64,000 nucleotides of DNA from Planomonospora sp. ID82291 (GTDB lineage Bacteria; Actinomycetota; Actinomycetes; Streptosporangiales; Streptosporangiaceae), in contig NZ_JABTEX010000004.1 in assembly GCF_015711645.1 (NCBI RefSeq), forward strand, positions 62,001 to 126,000. Direction: 5' to 3'. The notes beneath the pieces were generated by a model. The model worked only from the letters and a program-made list of their open reading frames with translations, was not told the origin of the DNA and did no database searches. Numbering within the stretch: the first letter of the stretch is position 1; each line of letters opens with the position of its first letter. The position numbers and the translations under genes were made by a program. Positions 30,343 through 38,860 of the stretch are shown in pieces.

Positions 30343-32730
30343 TCACGTGGTCCGCTGCCGAGCACCGCCGTCGCGGAAGGCCTCGGTCCCGGCCGTGGAC
30401 CGCGCGGTGGGCCCGACCCGCAGCGGCGAGGGCTCCACCCGCAGCAGCCGGGCCGCCCAGTCGGGCAGCCACCAGTTCCAGGGGCCCATCATCGCGACCA
30501 CGGCCGGGACGAGGACCCCCCGGATGAGGGTCGCGTCCAGCAGGACGCCCAGCGCCAGGCCGCTGGCGAACACCTTCACGTCCAGTTCGGGCGTCATGGC
30601 CAGGGCCGCGAAGGAGGTGAACAGGATCAGCGCGGCCGAGGTGACCAGGCGGCCGGTCCGGCCGACGCCCTCGACCACCGCGCGGGCGGTGTCGCCCGTC
30701 CTGTCGTACTCCTCCCGCATCCTGGCCAGGATGAACACCTCGTAGTCCATGCTGAGCCCGTACAGGAAGGCGAAGACCGTCAGAGGGACGAACTCGCCGA
30801 TCGAGCCGGTGGGCTGGATGCCGAGCAGTTCGCGGGTGCCCCAGCCGTACTGCCAGAGCAGGACCATCGCGCCGATCACCGCGCCCAGCGAGAGCAGGTT
30901 GAGCGCGATCGCCTTGAGCGGCAGCAGCAGGGAGCGGAACGCCCGGGCCAGCATCGCGAACGTGGCCAGCGCGATCAGCGCGAGCATCCACGGGAAGGCC
31001 CCGTAGGCGTGCTCCCGGAAGTCCATGCTCTGCGCCGCGCCGCCGCCCACCCGGACGGTGCCCGGTACGGCCCGGCGGACCCTGGCGATGGTCTCCTGGC
31101 CCGCGTCGCTCCCGCTCTCCGCGACGGGGAGCACGGTGACGACCGCCGTGCCGGCCCGCCGCCAGGACGGGTTCTGCGGGGCGAGCACGGTGGAGACCCC
31201 CTCGACGGCCCGGATCCGCTCGACCGCCCGTGCGGGGTCGCCGGTGACCAGCACGTCGAACGGGGTGAGGGAACCGGCCGGGACGCCGGCCCGCCGGAGC
31301 GCGGCCAGCCCCTCGTATCCGGGCCCCGAGGTGCGCAGGTCGCCGCTCTCGGGCAGGCCGAGGTCGACGCCGAACGCGGTCACGGTCAGCGCGACCAGCA
31401 GGCCGCCGGAGAGCAGGGCGGCCGGCACGCGCAGCCGCACGACCCCGCGCGCCCAGGCCGACCAGGCGCGCCCGGCCTTCGCCTCCCGGCGGTACGGCGT
31501 GCCCGCCGTGTCCGCTGTGTCCTTCGCGTCCGCCGTGTCCGCCGTGTCCGCCGTGTCCGCCGTGTCCGCCGTGCCCGTCGTGTCCGTCGCGTTCTTCGTG
31601 TCCGCCGGGTGGGAGGCGTCCGCCGCGTCCTCCATCTCTGGTGCGCCGGATGCGCCCGCCGTACCCGGCGGAGGGACGGGGGCGGGTCGGGCCCGCCGGC
31701 GCTCCAGCCGCCGCCCGGTCAGGGCGAGCAGGACCGGGAGCACGGTCAGCGTGACGGCGACGCTGACCGCCGCGATGACCATCCCGGCCAGGCCGAGGCT
31801 GCGCAGGAACGGCACCGGCAGGACGACCATGGTCACCAGGCCGATCGCGACCGCCGCCCCGCTGAACAGCACCGCGCGCCCGGCGCCGCGCATCGCCCGG
31901 TGCACGGCCTCGTCGCCGCGGTGACCGCGCGCCTGCTCCTCCCGCCACCGGGCCACCAGCAGCAGCGAGTAGTCGATGGCGATGCCCAGACCCAGCAGCG
32001 GCATGGTGGTGAGCGCCACGTCGTGCACCGTCGTCACCAGCGTCAGCAGCAGGATCACGGCGAACGAGGTGAAGACCGCCAGGACCGAGATCAGCAGCGG
32101 CACGAGCGCCAGGGCGGAGCGGAAGACGCCGAGGAGCACGAGCACGGCGGCGGCCGCACCGACGCCGATCTTGGCGGGGACGTCCACGCCGCCCGCGTCC
32201 ACGCTCGGCGCGAGGGCGTCCAGTCCGGTGACGTGGACGGTGCTGCCCGCCGGCAGGACCGGGGCCATGGCCGCGGTGATCACGGGGCTCTCGTCGGGCG
32301 TCTCGCCCAGTCCGCCGCCCGGCGGGCTGCCGTCGGAGGAGGTGCCGGGGAAGACCAGCCCGAAGACGGTGCGGCCGTCCGCGCCGACGAGCCGGGCGTC
32401 GCCGGTGTCGGCGTAGGAGACCACGCGGGCCTCGGGCAGTTCCGCCGAGACGGCCGCGAACGCCCTGCCGATCACCTCCCTGTTCTCCTCCGCCCGCATG
32501 CCGCCGGGCAGGACCACGACCGGGACGAAGGGGCGCTGGTGGCCGCCGTTGCCGTAGAGGCGGACGATCTCCTGGTTGGCCTCGAAGGCGGGCATCCCGG
32601 GGTGGGCGTACTCCTCCGACAGGCGCTGGATCGCGAACGGGGTCGCGGCCAGCCCCGCCAGGAACGCGCACACGGCCAGCAGGGTCACCAGCCGCCTGCG
32701 CCGCAGGACGAATGCCGAGAGTCTCTCCAT
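30343..32730 (-). CDS. MMPL/RND-family membrane transporter
   Basis: 795 aa. Two halves each start with a span and an extracytoplasmic domain followed by five to six spans. The second half contains GLSMDYEVFILARMREEYDR; the first has GIAIDYSLLLVARWREEQ. These paired Asp-Tyr motifs are typical of MmpL proton-driven lipid exporters. The central loop carries an Ala-Asp-Thr-rich minisatellite (TADTADTAD-like, about 31501-31571). The gene is divergent from a response regulator with a 17-bp inverted repeat between, suggesting regulation by that system. Substrate unknown. Confidence 0.93.
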   Translation of the reverse strand: MERLSAFVLRRRRLVTLLAVCAFLAGLAATPFAIQRLSEEYAHPGMPAFEANQEIVRLYGNGGHQRPFVPVVVLPGGMRAEENREVIGRAFAAVSAELPEARVVSYADTGDARLVGADGRTVFGLVFPGTSSDGSPPGGGLGETPDESPVITAAMAPVLPAGSTVHVTGLDALAPSVDAGGVDVPAKIGVGAAAAVLVLLGVFRSALALVPLLISVLAVFTSFAVILLLTLVTTVHDVALTTMPLLGLGIAIDYSLLLVARWREEQARGHRGDEAVHRAMRGAGRAVLFSGAAVAIGLVTMVVLPVPFLRSLGLAGMVIAAVSVAVTLTVLPVLLALTGRRLERRRARPAPVPPPGTAGASGAPEMEDAADASHPADTKNATDTTGTADTADTADTADTADAKDTADTAGTPYRREAKAGRAWSAWARGVVRLRVPAALLSGGLLVALTVTAFGVDLGLPESGDLRTSGPGYEGLAALRRAGVPAGSLTPFDVLVTGDPARAVERIRAVEGVSTVLAPQNPSWRRAGTAVVTVLPVAESGSDAGQETIARVRRAVPGTVRVGGGAAQSMDFREHAYGAFPWMLALIALATFAMLARAFRSLLLPLKAIALNLLSLGAVIGAMVLLWQYGWGTRELLGIQPTGSIGEFVPLTVFAFLYGLSMDYEVFILARMREEYDRTGDTARAVVEGVGRTGRLVTSAALILFTSFAALAMTPELDVKVFASGLALGVLLDATLIRGVLVPAVVAMMGPWNWWLPDWAARLLRVEPSPLRVGPTARSTAGTEAFRDGGARQRTT

Positions 32731-32773
32731 GGCCCCAGTGCAGCAGAATGATCTTCAGTGGCCGTGCGGCCGT

Positions 32774-32818
32774 TCTGGGAGAACCCTGTGGATCGCGGTT
32801 TCACAGGGTTCTCCCAGA
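32774..32818. promoter_or_regulatory. Perfect 17-bp inverted repeat between MMPL and response-regulator genes
   Basis: Arms 32774-32790 and 32802-32818 are perfectly inverse around an 11-base loop. The element lies 33 bp before the response-regulator GTG and 43 bp before the divergent MMPL ATG, so it covers both promoters. It is most likely an operator for a dimeric regulator, perhaps the adjacent response regulator; an RNA hairpin is the alternative. Confidence 0.65.
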
Positions 32819-32851
32819 GCTTTCGAAGATCGATCGCGGGAGACTGGCGGG

Positions 32852-33538
32852 GTGAGCCGGATACTGGTCGTGGACGATGAGCCCTACCTCGCCGATCTCG
32901 TGGCGACCGCCCTGCGCTACGAGGGGTTCGCGACGGAGACGGCGGGCACGGGCGCGGCGGCGGTGTCGCTGGCGGAGACCTTCCGCCCCGACCTGGTCGT
33001 CCTGGACGTGATGCTGCCCGACGTGCTCGGCACCGAGGTGTGCCGGCGGATCCGGGCGGCCGGGTCGGAGGTCCCCGTGGTGTTCCTCACCGCGCGGGAC
33101 GCCACCGAGGACAAGATCGGCGGACTGACCGCGGGCGGGGACGACTACGTCACCAAGCCGTTCAGCCTGGAGGAGCTGATCGCCCGGATCCGGGCGGTGC
33201 TGCGCCGGACCCGGCGCACCGGGCCGGAGACCGGCCGCCTGGCCTTCGCCGGCCTGGTCGTCGACGAGGACGCCTACGAGGTCCGGCGGGACGGCCGGCG
33301 CATCGACCTGACCCCCACGGAGTTCAAGCTGCTGCGCTTCCTGACCGCGAACGCGGGCCGGCTGGTCTCCAAGCGGCAGATCCTCGACCACGTGTGGGAG
33401 TACGACTTCGGCGGCAACGACGGCGTCGTGCAGACGTACATCAGCTACCTGCGCCGCAAGGTCGACTCCTGCGGGCCGCCCCTCATCCACACCGTGCCCC
33501 GCGTGGGCTACGTCCTGCGGCTGCCCCGGGAGGACTGA
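32852..33538 (+). CDS. OmpR/PhoB-family response regulator
   Basis: 228 aa from GTG 32852. The receiver domain has the acidic pair in VVDDEPYL, the phosphoacceptor Asp in VVLDVMLP and the Lys in TKPF. The winged-helix DNA-binding domain (LTPTEFKLLRFL...VQTYISYLRRKV) is OmpR-type and close to MprA/TcrX-like regulators. It is coupled to the histidine kinase by a TGATG overlap. The divergent MMPL exporter is a probable target. Confidence 0.95.
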   Translation: MSRILVVDDEPYLADLVATALRYEGFATETAGTGAAAVSLAETFRPDLVVLDVMLPDVLGTEVCRRIRAAGSEVPVVFLTARDATEDKIGGLTAGGDDYVTKPFSLEELIARIRAVLRRTRRTGPETGRLAFAGLVVDEDAYEVRRDGRRIDLTPTEFKLLRFLTANAGRLVSKRQILDHVWEYDFGGNDGVVQTYISYLRRKVDSCGPPLIHTVPRVGYVLRLPRED

Positions 33539-34839
33539 TGCCCGACCGCGCCTTCCGGGTCGACCGCGCCTCCCGGGTCGACCGCGCCTCCCGGGTCGAC
33601 CGCGCCTCCCGGGCCGACCGCGCTGGGAGGCGCTTCCGCCCGGTCGCGTCCCTGCCTGTGCCCCTGCCTGTGCCCCTGCCCGTGTCCCTGCGCGCCCGGC
33701 TGGTCGTGACGGTCGTCGGCCTGGCCGCCCTGGCCCTCGCCCTGGTCGCCGGAGCCGTCTTCGGGGCGCTGCAGGACTGGCGCGGACACCACGGCGCCCG
33801 GCTGCTCGCCCTGGACACCCCGGAGGCGCTGCTCGCGGCCTCCGAGGAGCTGACCGGGCGCGTCGCCCGCGTCCTGGCCGTCTCCTCGGCGGTGGCCCTG
33901 GCGGGCCTGACCCTGCTCGCGGCGCACCTGGTCCGCCGGGGCCTGCGCCCGCTGGACCGGATCGTGGAGGCGGCGGCGGACATCGGCGCGGGCGACCTCG
34001 ACCGCCGGATCGAGGCGGCCCCGGCCGGGAGCGAGGTGGGCCGCCTCGGCCACGCGCTCAACGCGATGCTCGGTCAGCTCGAACGGGCGTTCCGGCAGCG
34101 CGAGGAGTCGCAGGAACGGCTGCGCCGCTTCGTCGCCGACGCCTCCCACGAGTTGCGCACGCCGGTCGCCACCATCCGGGGCTACGCCGAGCTGTTCCGG
34201 CGCGGCGCGGCCGGCCGGCCCGAGGACCTGGCCAAGGCGATGAGCAGGATCGAAGCGGAGGCGACCCGGATGGGCGCGCTGGTGGACGAGCTGCTGCTGC
34301 TCGCCCGCCTGGACCGGGGGCGCCCGCTGGAGCGCGCCCCGGTCGAGCTGACCGCCCTGGTGGCCGACGCGGTGGCCGACACCCTGGCGATCGAGCCGGA
34401 CCGGCCGCTGCGGACCGAGCTCCCGGGGCCGGTCGAGGTGGCCGGAGACGCCGCCAGGATCCGCCAGGCGGTCGGCAACCTGCTGGCCAACGTGCTCGCC
34501 CACACTCCGCCGGGCGCCCCGGCCGTGGTCCGGGTGCGCCGGGACGGCGGCGAGGCGGTCATCGAGGTCGCCGACGAGGGGCCGGGCCTGACCGAGGAGC
34601 AGCGGGCGCGCGTCTTCGAGCGCTTCTACCGCGCCGACCACGCCCGCGGCGGGGAGCGCCACCGGGGCGGGGCCGGGCTCGGGCTGGCGATCGTGGCCGC
34701 GGTCGCCGCCGCCCACGGAGGCCGCGCCGAGGCGGACTCCCGGCCGGGGCGGGGCGCGGTCTTCCGCGTGCGCCTCCCGGGGGTCACACCGGGGGTCACA
34801 CCGGGGATCACAGCCCCGCCTGACGGAGCAGGGCCGTGA
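33538..34839 (+). CDS. Sensor histidine kinase
   Basis: 433 aa. After a repeated N-terminal tail (four 18-bp units at 33547-33618 encoding RAFRVD/RASRVD) come a first span (about 57-80), a short extracytoplasmic loop of about 35 residues, a second span, a HAMP domain (LRPLDRIVEAAADIGAGDLD), the H-box SHELRTPVATIRGY and an ATPase domain with N-box (GNLLANVLAH) and G-boxes (DEGPGL, GGAGLGLAI). The small outer loop suggests membrane-state sensing. The start is fixed by the TGATG overlap with the regulator. The 3' end overlaps convergent azlD by 32 bp. Confidence 0.95.
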   Translation: MPDRAFRVDRASRVDRASRVDRASRADRAGRRFRPVASLPVPLPVPLPVSLRARLVVTVVGLAALALALVAGAVFGALQDWRGHHGARLLALDTPEALLAASEELTGRVARVLAVSSAVALAGLTLLAAHLVRRGLRPLDRIVEAAADIGAGDLDRRIEAAPAGSEVGRLGHALNAMLGQLERAFRQREESQERLRRFVADASHELRTPVATIRGYAELFRRGAAGRPEDLAKAMSRIEAEATRMGALVDELLLLARLDRGRPLERAPVELTALVADAVADTLAIEPDRPLRTELPGPVEVAGDAARIRQAVGNLLANVLAHTPPGAPAVVRVRRDGGEAVIEVADEGPGLTEEQRARVFERFYRADHARGGERHRGGAGLGLAIVAAVAAAHGGRAEADSRPGRGAVFRVRLPGVTPGVTPGITAPPDGAGP

Positions 34840-35119
34840 CGGCCGCCGCCGCCACCAGCACCACCAGGAACGGCGCGCGCAGCAGCAGCGCGACCACGGC
34901 CGCGCCCAGCCCGGCGGTGCGCGGCCAGTCGAGCTCCAGCGCCCGGTCGCCGGTGAAGGTCTGCACCGCGATGAGCGCGGCCAGCAGCGCCACCGGGACC
35001 AGCGCGGCGAAGCGCTGCACGCCGGGGTGGTCGAGCACCCGGCGCGGCGCCGAGAGCCCGGCCAGCTTCAGCGCGTAGCAGCCCAGGCTGACGGCCGCCA
35101 CGGCCTGCCACACGCTCAT
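34808..35119 (-). CDS. azlD: Branched-chain amino-acid exporter small subunit AzlD
   Basis: 103 aa with three to four membrane spans and the family features RFAALVPVALLAALI and PRTAGLGAAVVALLLRAPFL. AzlD works with AzlC to export branched-chain amino acids (LIV-E family). ATG 35119 is preferred to GTG 35125 because GAGGGG is then correctly spaced. It lies 139 bp downstream of azlC on the same strand. Confidence 0.9.
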   Translation of the reverse strand: MSVWQAVAAVSLGCYALKLAGLSAPRRVLDHPGVQRFAALVPVALLAALIAVQTFTGDRALELDWPRTAGLGAAVVALLLRAPFLVVLVAAAAVTALLRQAGL

Positions 35120-35131
35120 CGGCACCCCTCG

Positions 35132-35221
35132 CGTCCGGAGCGGCGGAGAGGGAGGCCGCCACGTCCGGAGCGGCGGAGGGGGAGGCCCCCGTGGCCGGAG
35201 CGGCGGCGCGGGCGGTCCTTT
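35132..35221 (-). repeat. Three 30-bp tandem repeats between azlC and azlD
   Basis: Units begin at 35132, 35162 and 35192, exactly 30 bp apart; the third has diverged. They fill most of the azlC-azlD spacer. Read on the minus strand they would encode a decapeptide (RSGRGGLPLR-like), but no start signal is visible. Confidence 0.85.
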
Positions 35222-35258
35222 CGGCCGTCCCGGTGGCGGGGGGACAGGGGGGTGCGGG

Positions 35259-35939
35259 TCAACTCGGCCTCCTCAGCAGTACGGTGAGCACGGCCACGGC
35301 GGCCAGCAGCACGGGTACGCCCGCGGGGGTGAACGGGGTCGCGGCCAGTGCGATGGCCGCACCGCCCGCCGCGATCATCCGGAGCTCCCGGGCCTCGGGG
35401 CCGGAGCCGGTCAGCCGGGGCCAGAGGATCGCCAGGAACGTCGCCGGACCCACCACGTCCAGCCCGAACACGGCCGGATCGGCCACCCGCGAGGTGCCCA
35501 GCGCACCGAGCAGGGTCGTGGCGTTCCAGGTCAGGTAGAGGCTGGCGAACGTGACGAGGAACCCGGTCCGGGCCGACTCGGCGTCCGGCTGGGCCAGGGT
35601 CACCGCCGTCGTCTCGTCGATCACCCCGTGGGCCAGCGGGAGGCGGCGCCAGCCGCGGGCGCCGAGCAGGCCGGACAGACGCAGGCCGTACAGGCCGTTG
35701 CGGACGCCGAGCAGCAGCGCGCCCACCGCGCCCGCGGCCAGGTTCCCGCCGCCCGCGACGACTCCGGCCAGGGCGAACTGCGAGGCCCCGGTGAAGGCGA
35801 ACAGGCTCAGCACGCACGCCTGGGCCGTGCTCAGCCCGGCGGTGACGGCGGCGGCGCCGAACGCGATCCCGGAGAGCCCGACCGCGATCCCCACGCCCAG
35901 CCCGTCCCGGATCGCCGGGGAACGAGTGGTCATCTCCAT
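35259..35939 (-). CDS. azlC: Branched-chain amino-acid exporter large subunit AzlC
   Basis: 226 aa with about six to seven spans. AzlC hallmarks include the early AVGLSGIAFGAAAV, SLFAFTGASQFALAGV, LLLGVRNGLYGLRLS and HGVIDETTAVTLAQ. With AzlD it exports branched-chain amino acids. It starts 21 bp after the AraC-type gene on the same strand, so it probably belongs to that transcription unit. The start may be ATG 35939 or 35933. Confidence 0.93.
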   Translation of the reverse strand: MEMTTRSPAIRDGLGVGIAVGLSGIAFGAAAVTAGLSTAQACVLSLFAFTGASQFALAGVVAGGGNLAAGAVGALLLGVRNGLYGLRLSGLLGARGWRRLPLAHGVIDETTAVTLAQPDAESARTGFLVTFASLYLTWNATTLLGALGTSRVADPAVFGLDVVGPATFLAILWPRLTGSGPEARELRMIAAGGAAIALAATPFTPAGVPVLLAAVAVLTVLLRRPS

Positions 35940-35960
35940 GCCCGTGAGGCTATGCGCGGT

Positions 35961-36875
35961 TCAGCGGTGGTTCTTGTACGTTCCTGCGCGCTGGTAGGCG
36001 CCCGGCGGCACGCCCACGACCCGCTTGAAGTGCCGGTTCAGGTGGGCCTGGTCGGTGAACCCGACCTCGGCGGCGACCTGCGCGGCGGGTGTGCCGGCGT
36101 CGAGCAGGGCGCGCGCCCGCCGGACCCGGAGCGCGTTCAGGTACGTGTGCGGGGGCAGGCCGGTGGCGGCCTTGAAGGCCCGGAGCAGGGCGAACGGCCG
36201 TGCCTGCACGGCCAGGGCCAGGTCCTGCAGGGTCGGCGGGTCGACGAGGCGCGTGTGCAGGATCTCCCGGGCCAGCCGCACCGCGCGGTCGCCGGCGGGC
36301 AGCGGCGGCCGGGCCGGGCGGCGGGCGGCGTGGTCGCGCACCAGCGCGCCGAAGGCGGTGCGGGCCAGGGTGGAGGAGGCCAGGTCGTCGCCGCGCTCGG
36401 CGGCCCGGTGGGCGGCGCGCAGCAGGGCGGCGGCGTGCGCGCCGGAGGCCCCGGAGACGACGGCCTCGGGGAAGTACGGCGTGCCCCGCCCGGCCAGCAG
36501 CTCCGCCGCGACGCCGGCGATCACCTCCACGGACGGGTAGAGCATCCGGTAGGTCCAGCCGCCCGGCACGCCCGCGTGCCCGTCGTGCGCCTGCTCGGGG
36601 TCGACCAGGACCAGGGACCCGGCCCCGGCGCGGTGCCGGGCGCCCCGGTAGCCGAACTCCTCGACCCCGGACAGGATCACCCCGATCGCGTACTGCTCGT
36701 GCACGTGCCGGGTGAACCGGTGCGTGACGTAGCGGGCCGTGAGCAGGTCCACCCCGGGCAGCGCCGGGCTCCGCCAGAAGCGCGCCGCCTCCGCCGGAGC
36801 CGTTCCGGCCGCCGGGTCCGCCGGGTCCGCGGACGACGCCGGGTCCGCCGGGTCCGCGGACGACGCCGGGGTCAC
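35961..36875 (-). CDS. AraC-family transcriptional regulator
   Basis: 304 aa. A cupin-type sensing domain (HVHEQYAIGVILSGVEEF; about residues 55-190) precedes two helix-turn-helix motifs (PTLQDLALAVQARPFALLRA and AAQVAAEVGFTDQAHLNRHF). GTG 36875 overlaps the TGA of kinase 2 as GTGA. A duplicated ASSADPADP sequence lies at the N terminus. AraC proteins with this cupin commonly control neighbouring AzlCD or LysE exporters, so azlCD is the likely target. Confidence 0.93.
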   Translation of the reverse strand: MTPASSADPADPASSADPADPAAGTAPAEAARFWRSPALPGVDLLTARYVTHRFTRHVHEQYAIGVILSGVEEFGYRGARHRAGAGSLVLVDPEQAHDGHAGVPGGWTYRMLYPSVEVIAGVAAELLAGRGTPYFPEAVVSGASGAHAAALLRAAHRAAERGDDLASSTLARTAFGALVRDHAARRPARPPLPAGDRAVRLAREILHTRLVDPPTLQDLALAVQARPFALLRAFKAATGLPPHTYLNALRVRRARALLDAGTPAAQVAAEVGFTDQAHLNRHFKRVVGVPPGAYQRAGTYKNHR

Positions 36876-38809
36876 GGCTGGAACGTCTCGGTGAACCGGT
36901 CGAAGTACGCCCGGTTCCACCGCGCCGCCGGGCTCTCCCAGTAGATCGCGTACGGCGTGCCGTCCACGGTGCGGAACCCCCGGTCCACGACCCGGGTCGG
37001 CACGCCCTTGCTGGTGTAGGTGAACTCCCAGTCGGCGGCGGCCAGCCCCCGGTAGTTCAGCGGGCTGATGCCGATCCGCCGGTAGCCCGGCCGGATCTTC
37101 CGGATGACCTTCTCGACCTTCTCCCAGTGCCTGACCGGGTCGAGCTCGGGGTCGTCGGTCGACTCGACCCACAGGAAGCTCGCCGCCCCCGGCGCCCGGA
37201 ACTCCACCCGGTCGCGGTCGGCGGCGCGGACGGCGGTCCAGTTCTTCGGGACGGCGATGCGGAAGCCCATCTCCGGGTCCTCGTACCACCGCCAGCCCTT
37301 CGGGAGCCGCGGCGCGGAGGGGGTGGGCGCGGCCGTGGAGCCGTCGGACGGCCCGCCGGTCGGCCGGTCGGCCGGTGCGGTGGGCGCGCCGGACTCCACG
37401 GCGCCCGCGGGCCGGGTCGCCGCCGCCGGGGTCCGGCCGTCCGGGAGCACCAGCCAGCCGCCCACGCCGAGGACCACCGTGAGCACCGGTACGCCCACCA
37501 TGAGCGCGATCTGCCCGGTCCGGGGCCGCGCGGGAGACGCGGGGCCCCCGTCGCGTCCCCGGCGGCGGGCTCCGCCGGAGCGCGTGGGCTGGGCCTGGTA
37601 GGCGGGTTCGCCGGGGTGCCCGGGGTGGCCGGGGTGGCCGGGGTGGCCGGGGTGCGGGTGCTCCACCGGGGCGCCCGGATGTCCGGAGGGTTCGGCGTAT
37701 CCGGGCTGCGCCGGGCCGCCGGGGTGTGCGGACTGTCCGGGGTGTGCCGGGCCGCTCAGCCGCCCGGACTGCGCCGGGCCGCCGGGCGCGGGCGGTGCGC
37801 CGTACGGCGGCGCCGTCTCGGCGCGCGTGGGCCGGTCCGCGGGGGAGGGGCGCCCGGCGGCCGCGCGGCCGGACCGCGACGGGCGCCCGCCGCGCGGCGG
37901 ACGCGCCGCCGGCGCGGGCGCGGAGGGGGCCGCGAAGGAGGCCGGGTAGGACGGCTCCACGGAGGGCGGCGGGGGCGGCGGCGCGCCGTCGGGCACGGTG
38001 CGACCGGCGGCGGCGAGGGTGAGCAGGGCCTCGACCTCGTCGGCGCCCATGCGGGCGGCCGGCTCCTTGGCCAGCAGCCCCAGGACGGCCGAGGCCAGCG
38101 GGCCGGCGTGGGTCAGGGGCGGCGGCTCGCCGGCCAGGACGGCCATCATGGTCGCGGCGGGGGTGGCCTTGTGGAAGGGCGGGTGGCCCTCCAGCGCCGC
38201 GTACAGCGTGGCGCCGAGCGACCACAGGTCCGACTCCGGCGTGGCGGGCAGGCCGTGGAGCCGCTCGGGCGGCAGGAAGGCGGGGGTGCCGACCATCCCG
38301 CCCGTCCGGGTGATCCCCGGCTCGTGCGAGGTCGAGGCGATGCCGAAGTCGGTCAGCACCACCCGGCCGTCGTGGGCCAGCAGGACGTTCTCCGGTTTGA
38401 CGTCGCGGTGCAGCACGCCGGCGGCGTGCGCGGCCAGCAGCGCGCCCAGCACGCTCAGGCCGACGGCGGCCACCTGGTCCGGGGGGAGCGGTCCCCGCTC
38501 GCGGACGGCCTCGCCCAGCGAGCGCGAGCGCACCAGCTGCATGACGATCCAGGGCCGCCCGCCCTCCTCGACCACGTCGTGCACGATGATCACGGACGGG
38601 TGGTCGAGCCGGCCGGCGGTCTTGGCCTCCCTGACCGTCCGCTGGTTCAGGTCGGCCCGCGCCTTCTCGTCGACGCCCCGGTAGCGGACCTCCTTGACCG
38701 CGACGACCCGGTCGAGAAGCTCGTCATGGGCGCGCCAGACGACGCCCATCCCGCCTTCACCGATGGGTTCGAGCAGGTGGTACCGGCCCGCGACCCTCCG
38801 TTCGGTCAT
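36872..38809 (-). CDS. Transmembrane Ser/Thr protein kinase with extracytoplasmic domain (kinase 2)
   Basis: 645 aa. The kinase domain (about 8-270) has GEGGMGVVW, VAVKEV, HRDVKPENVLL and DFGIA. A Pro/Gly-rich juxtamembrane region with HPGHPG repeats leads to one span (about 440-460). An outer domain of about 145 residues follows (GWRWYEDPEMGFRIAVPKNW ... AADWEFTYTS ... YAIYWESPA). That domain is clearly homologous to the one in kinase 3 and looks like a PsbP/LpqN-type fold, by resemblance only. It lies 51 bp after kinase 3 and overlaps the AraC gene by 4 bases. Confidence 0.93.
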   Translation of the reverse strand: MTERRVAGRYHLLEPIGEGGMGVVWRAHDELLDRVVAVKEVRYRGVDEKARADLNQRTVREAKTAGRLDHPSVIIVHDVVEEGGRPWIVMQLVRSRSLGEAVRERGPLPPDQVAAVGLSVLGALLAAHAAGVLHRDVKPENVLLAHDGRVVLTDFGIASTSHEPGITRTGGMVGTPAFLPPERLHGLPATPESDLWSLGATLYAALEGHPPFHKATPAATMMAVLAGEPPPLTHAGPLASAVLGLLAKEPAARMGADEVEALLTLAAAGRTVPDGAPPPPPPSVEPSYPASFAAPSAPAPAARPPRGGRPSRSGRAAAGRPSPADRPTRAETAPPYGAPPAPGGPAQSGRLSGPAHPGQSAHPGGPAQPGYAEPSGHPGAPVEHPHPGHPGHPGHPGHPGEPAYQAQPTRSGGARRRGRDGGPASPARPRTGQIALMVGVPVLTVVLGVGGWLVLPDGRTPAAATRPAGAVESGAPTAPADRPTGGPSDGSTAAPTPSAPRLPKGWRWYEDPEMGFRIAVPKNWTAVRAADRDRVEFRAPGAASFLWVESTDDPELDPVRHWEKVEKVIRKIRPGYRRIGISPLNYRGLAAADWEFTYTSKGVPTRVVDRGFRTVDGTPYAIYWESPAARWNRAYFDRFTETFQP

Positions 38810-38860
38810 TGTTCTCGACTCCCTCCCCGGCTCACGAATCGTAGCCGGTCGGGCGGGACT

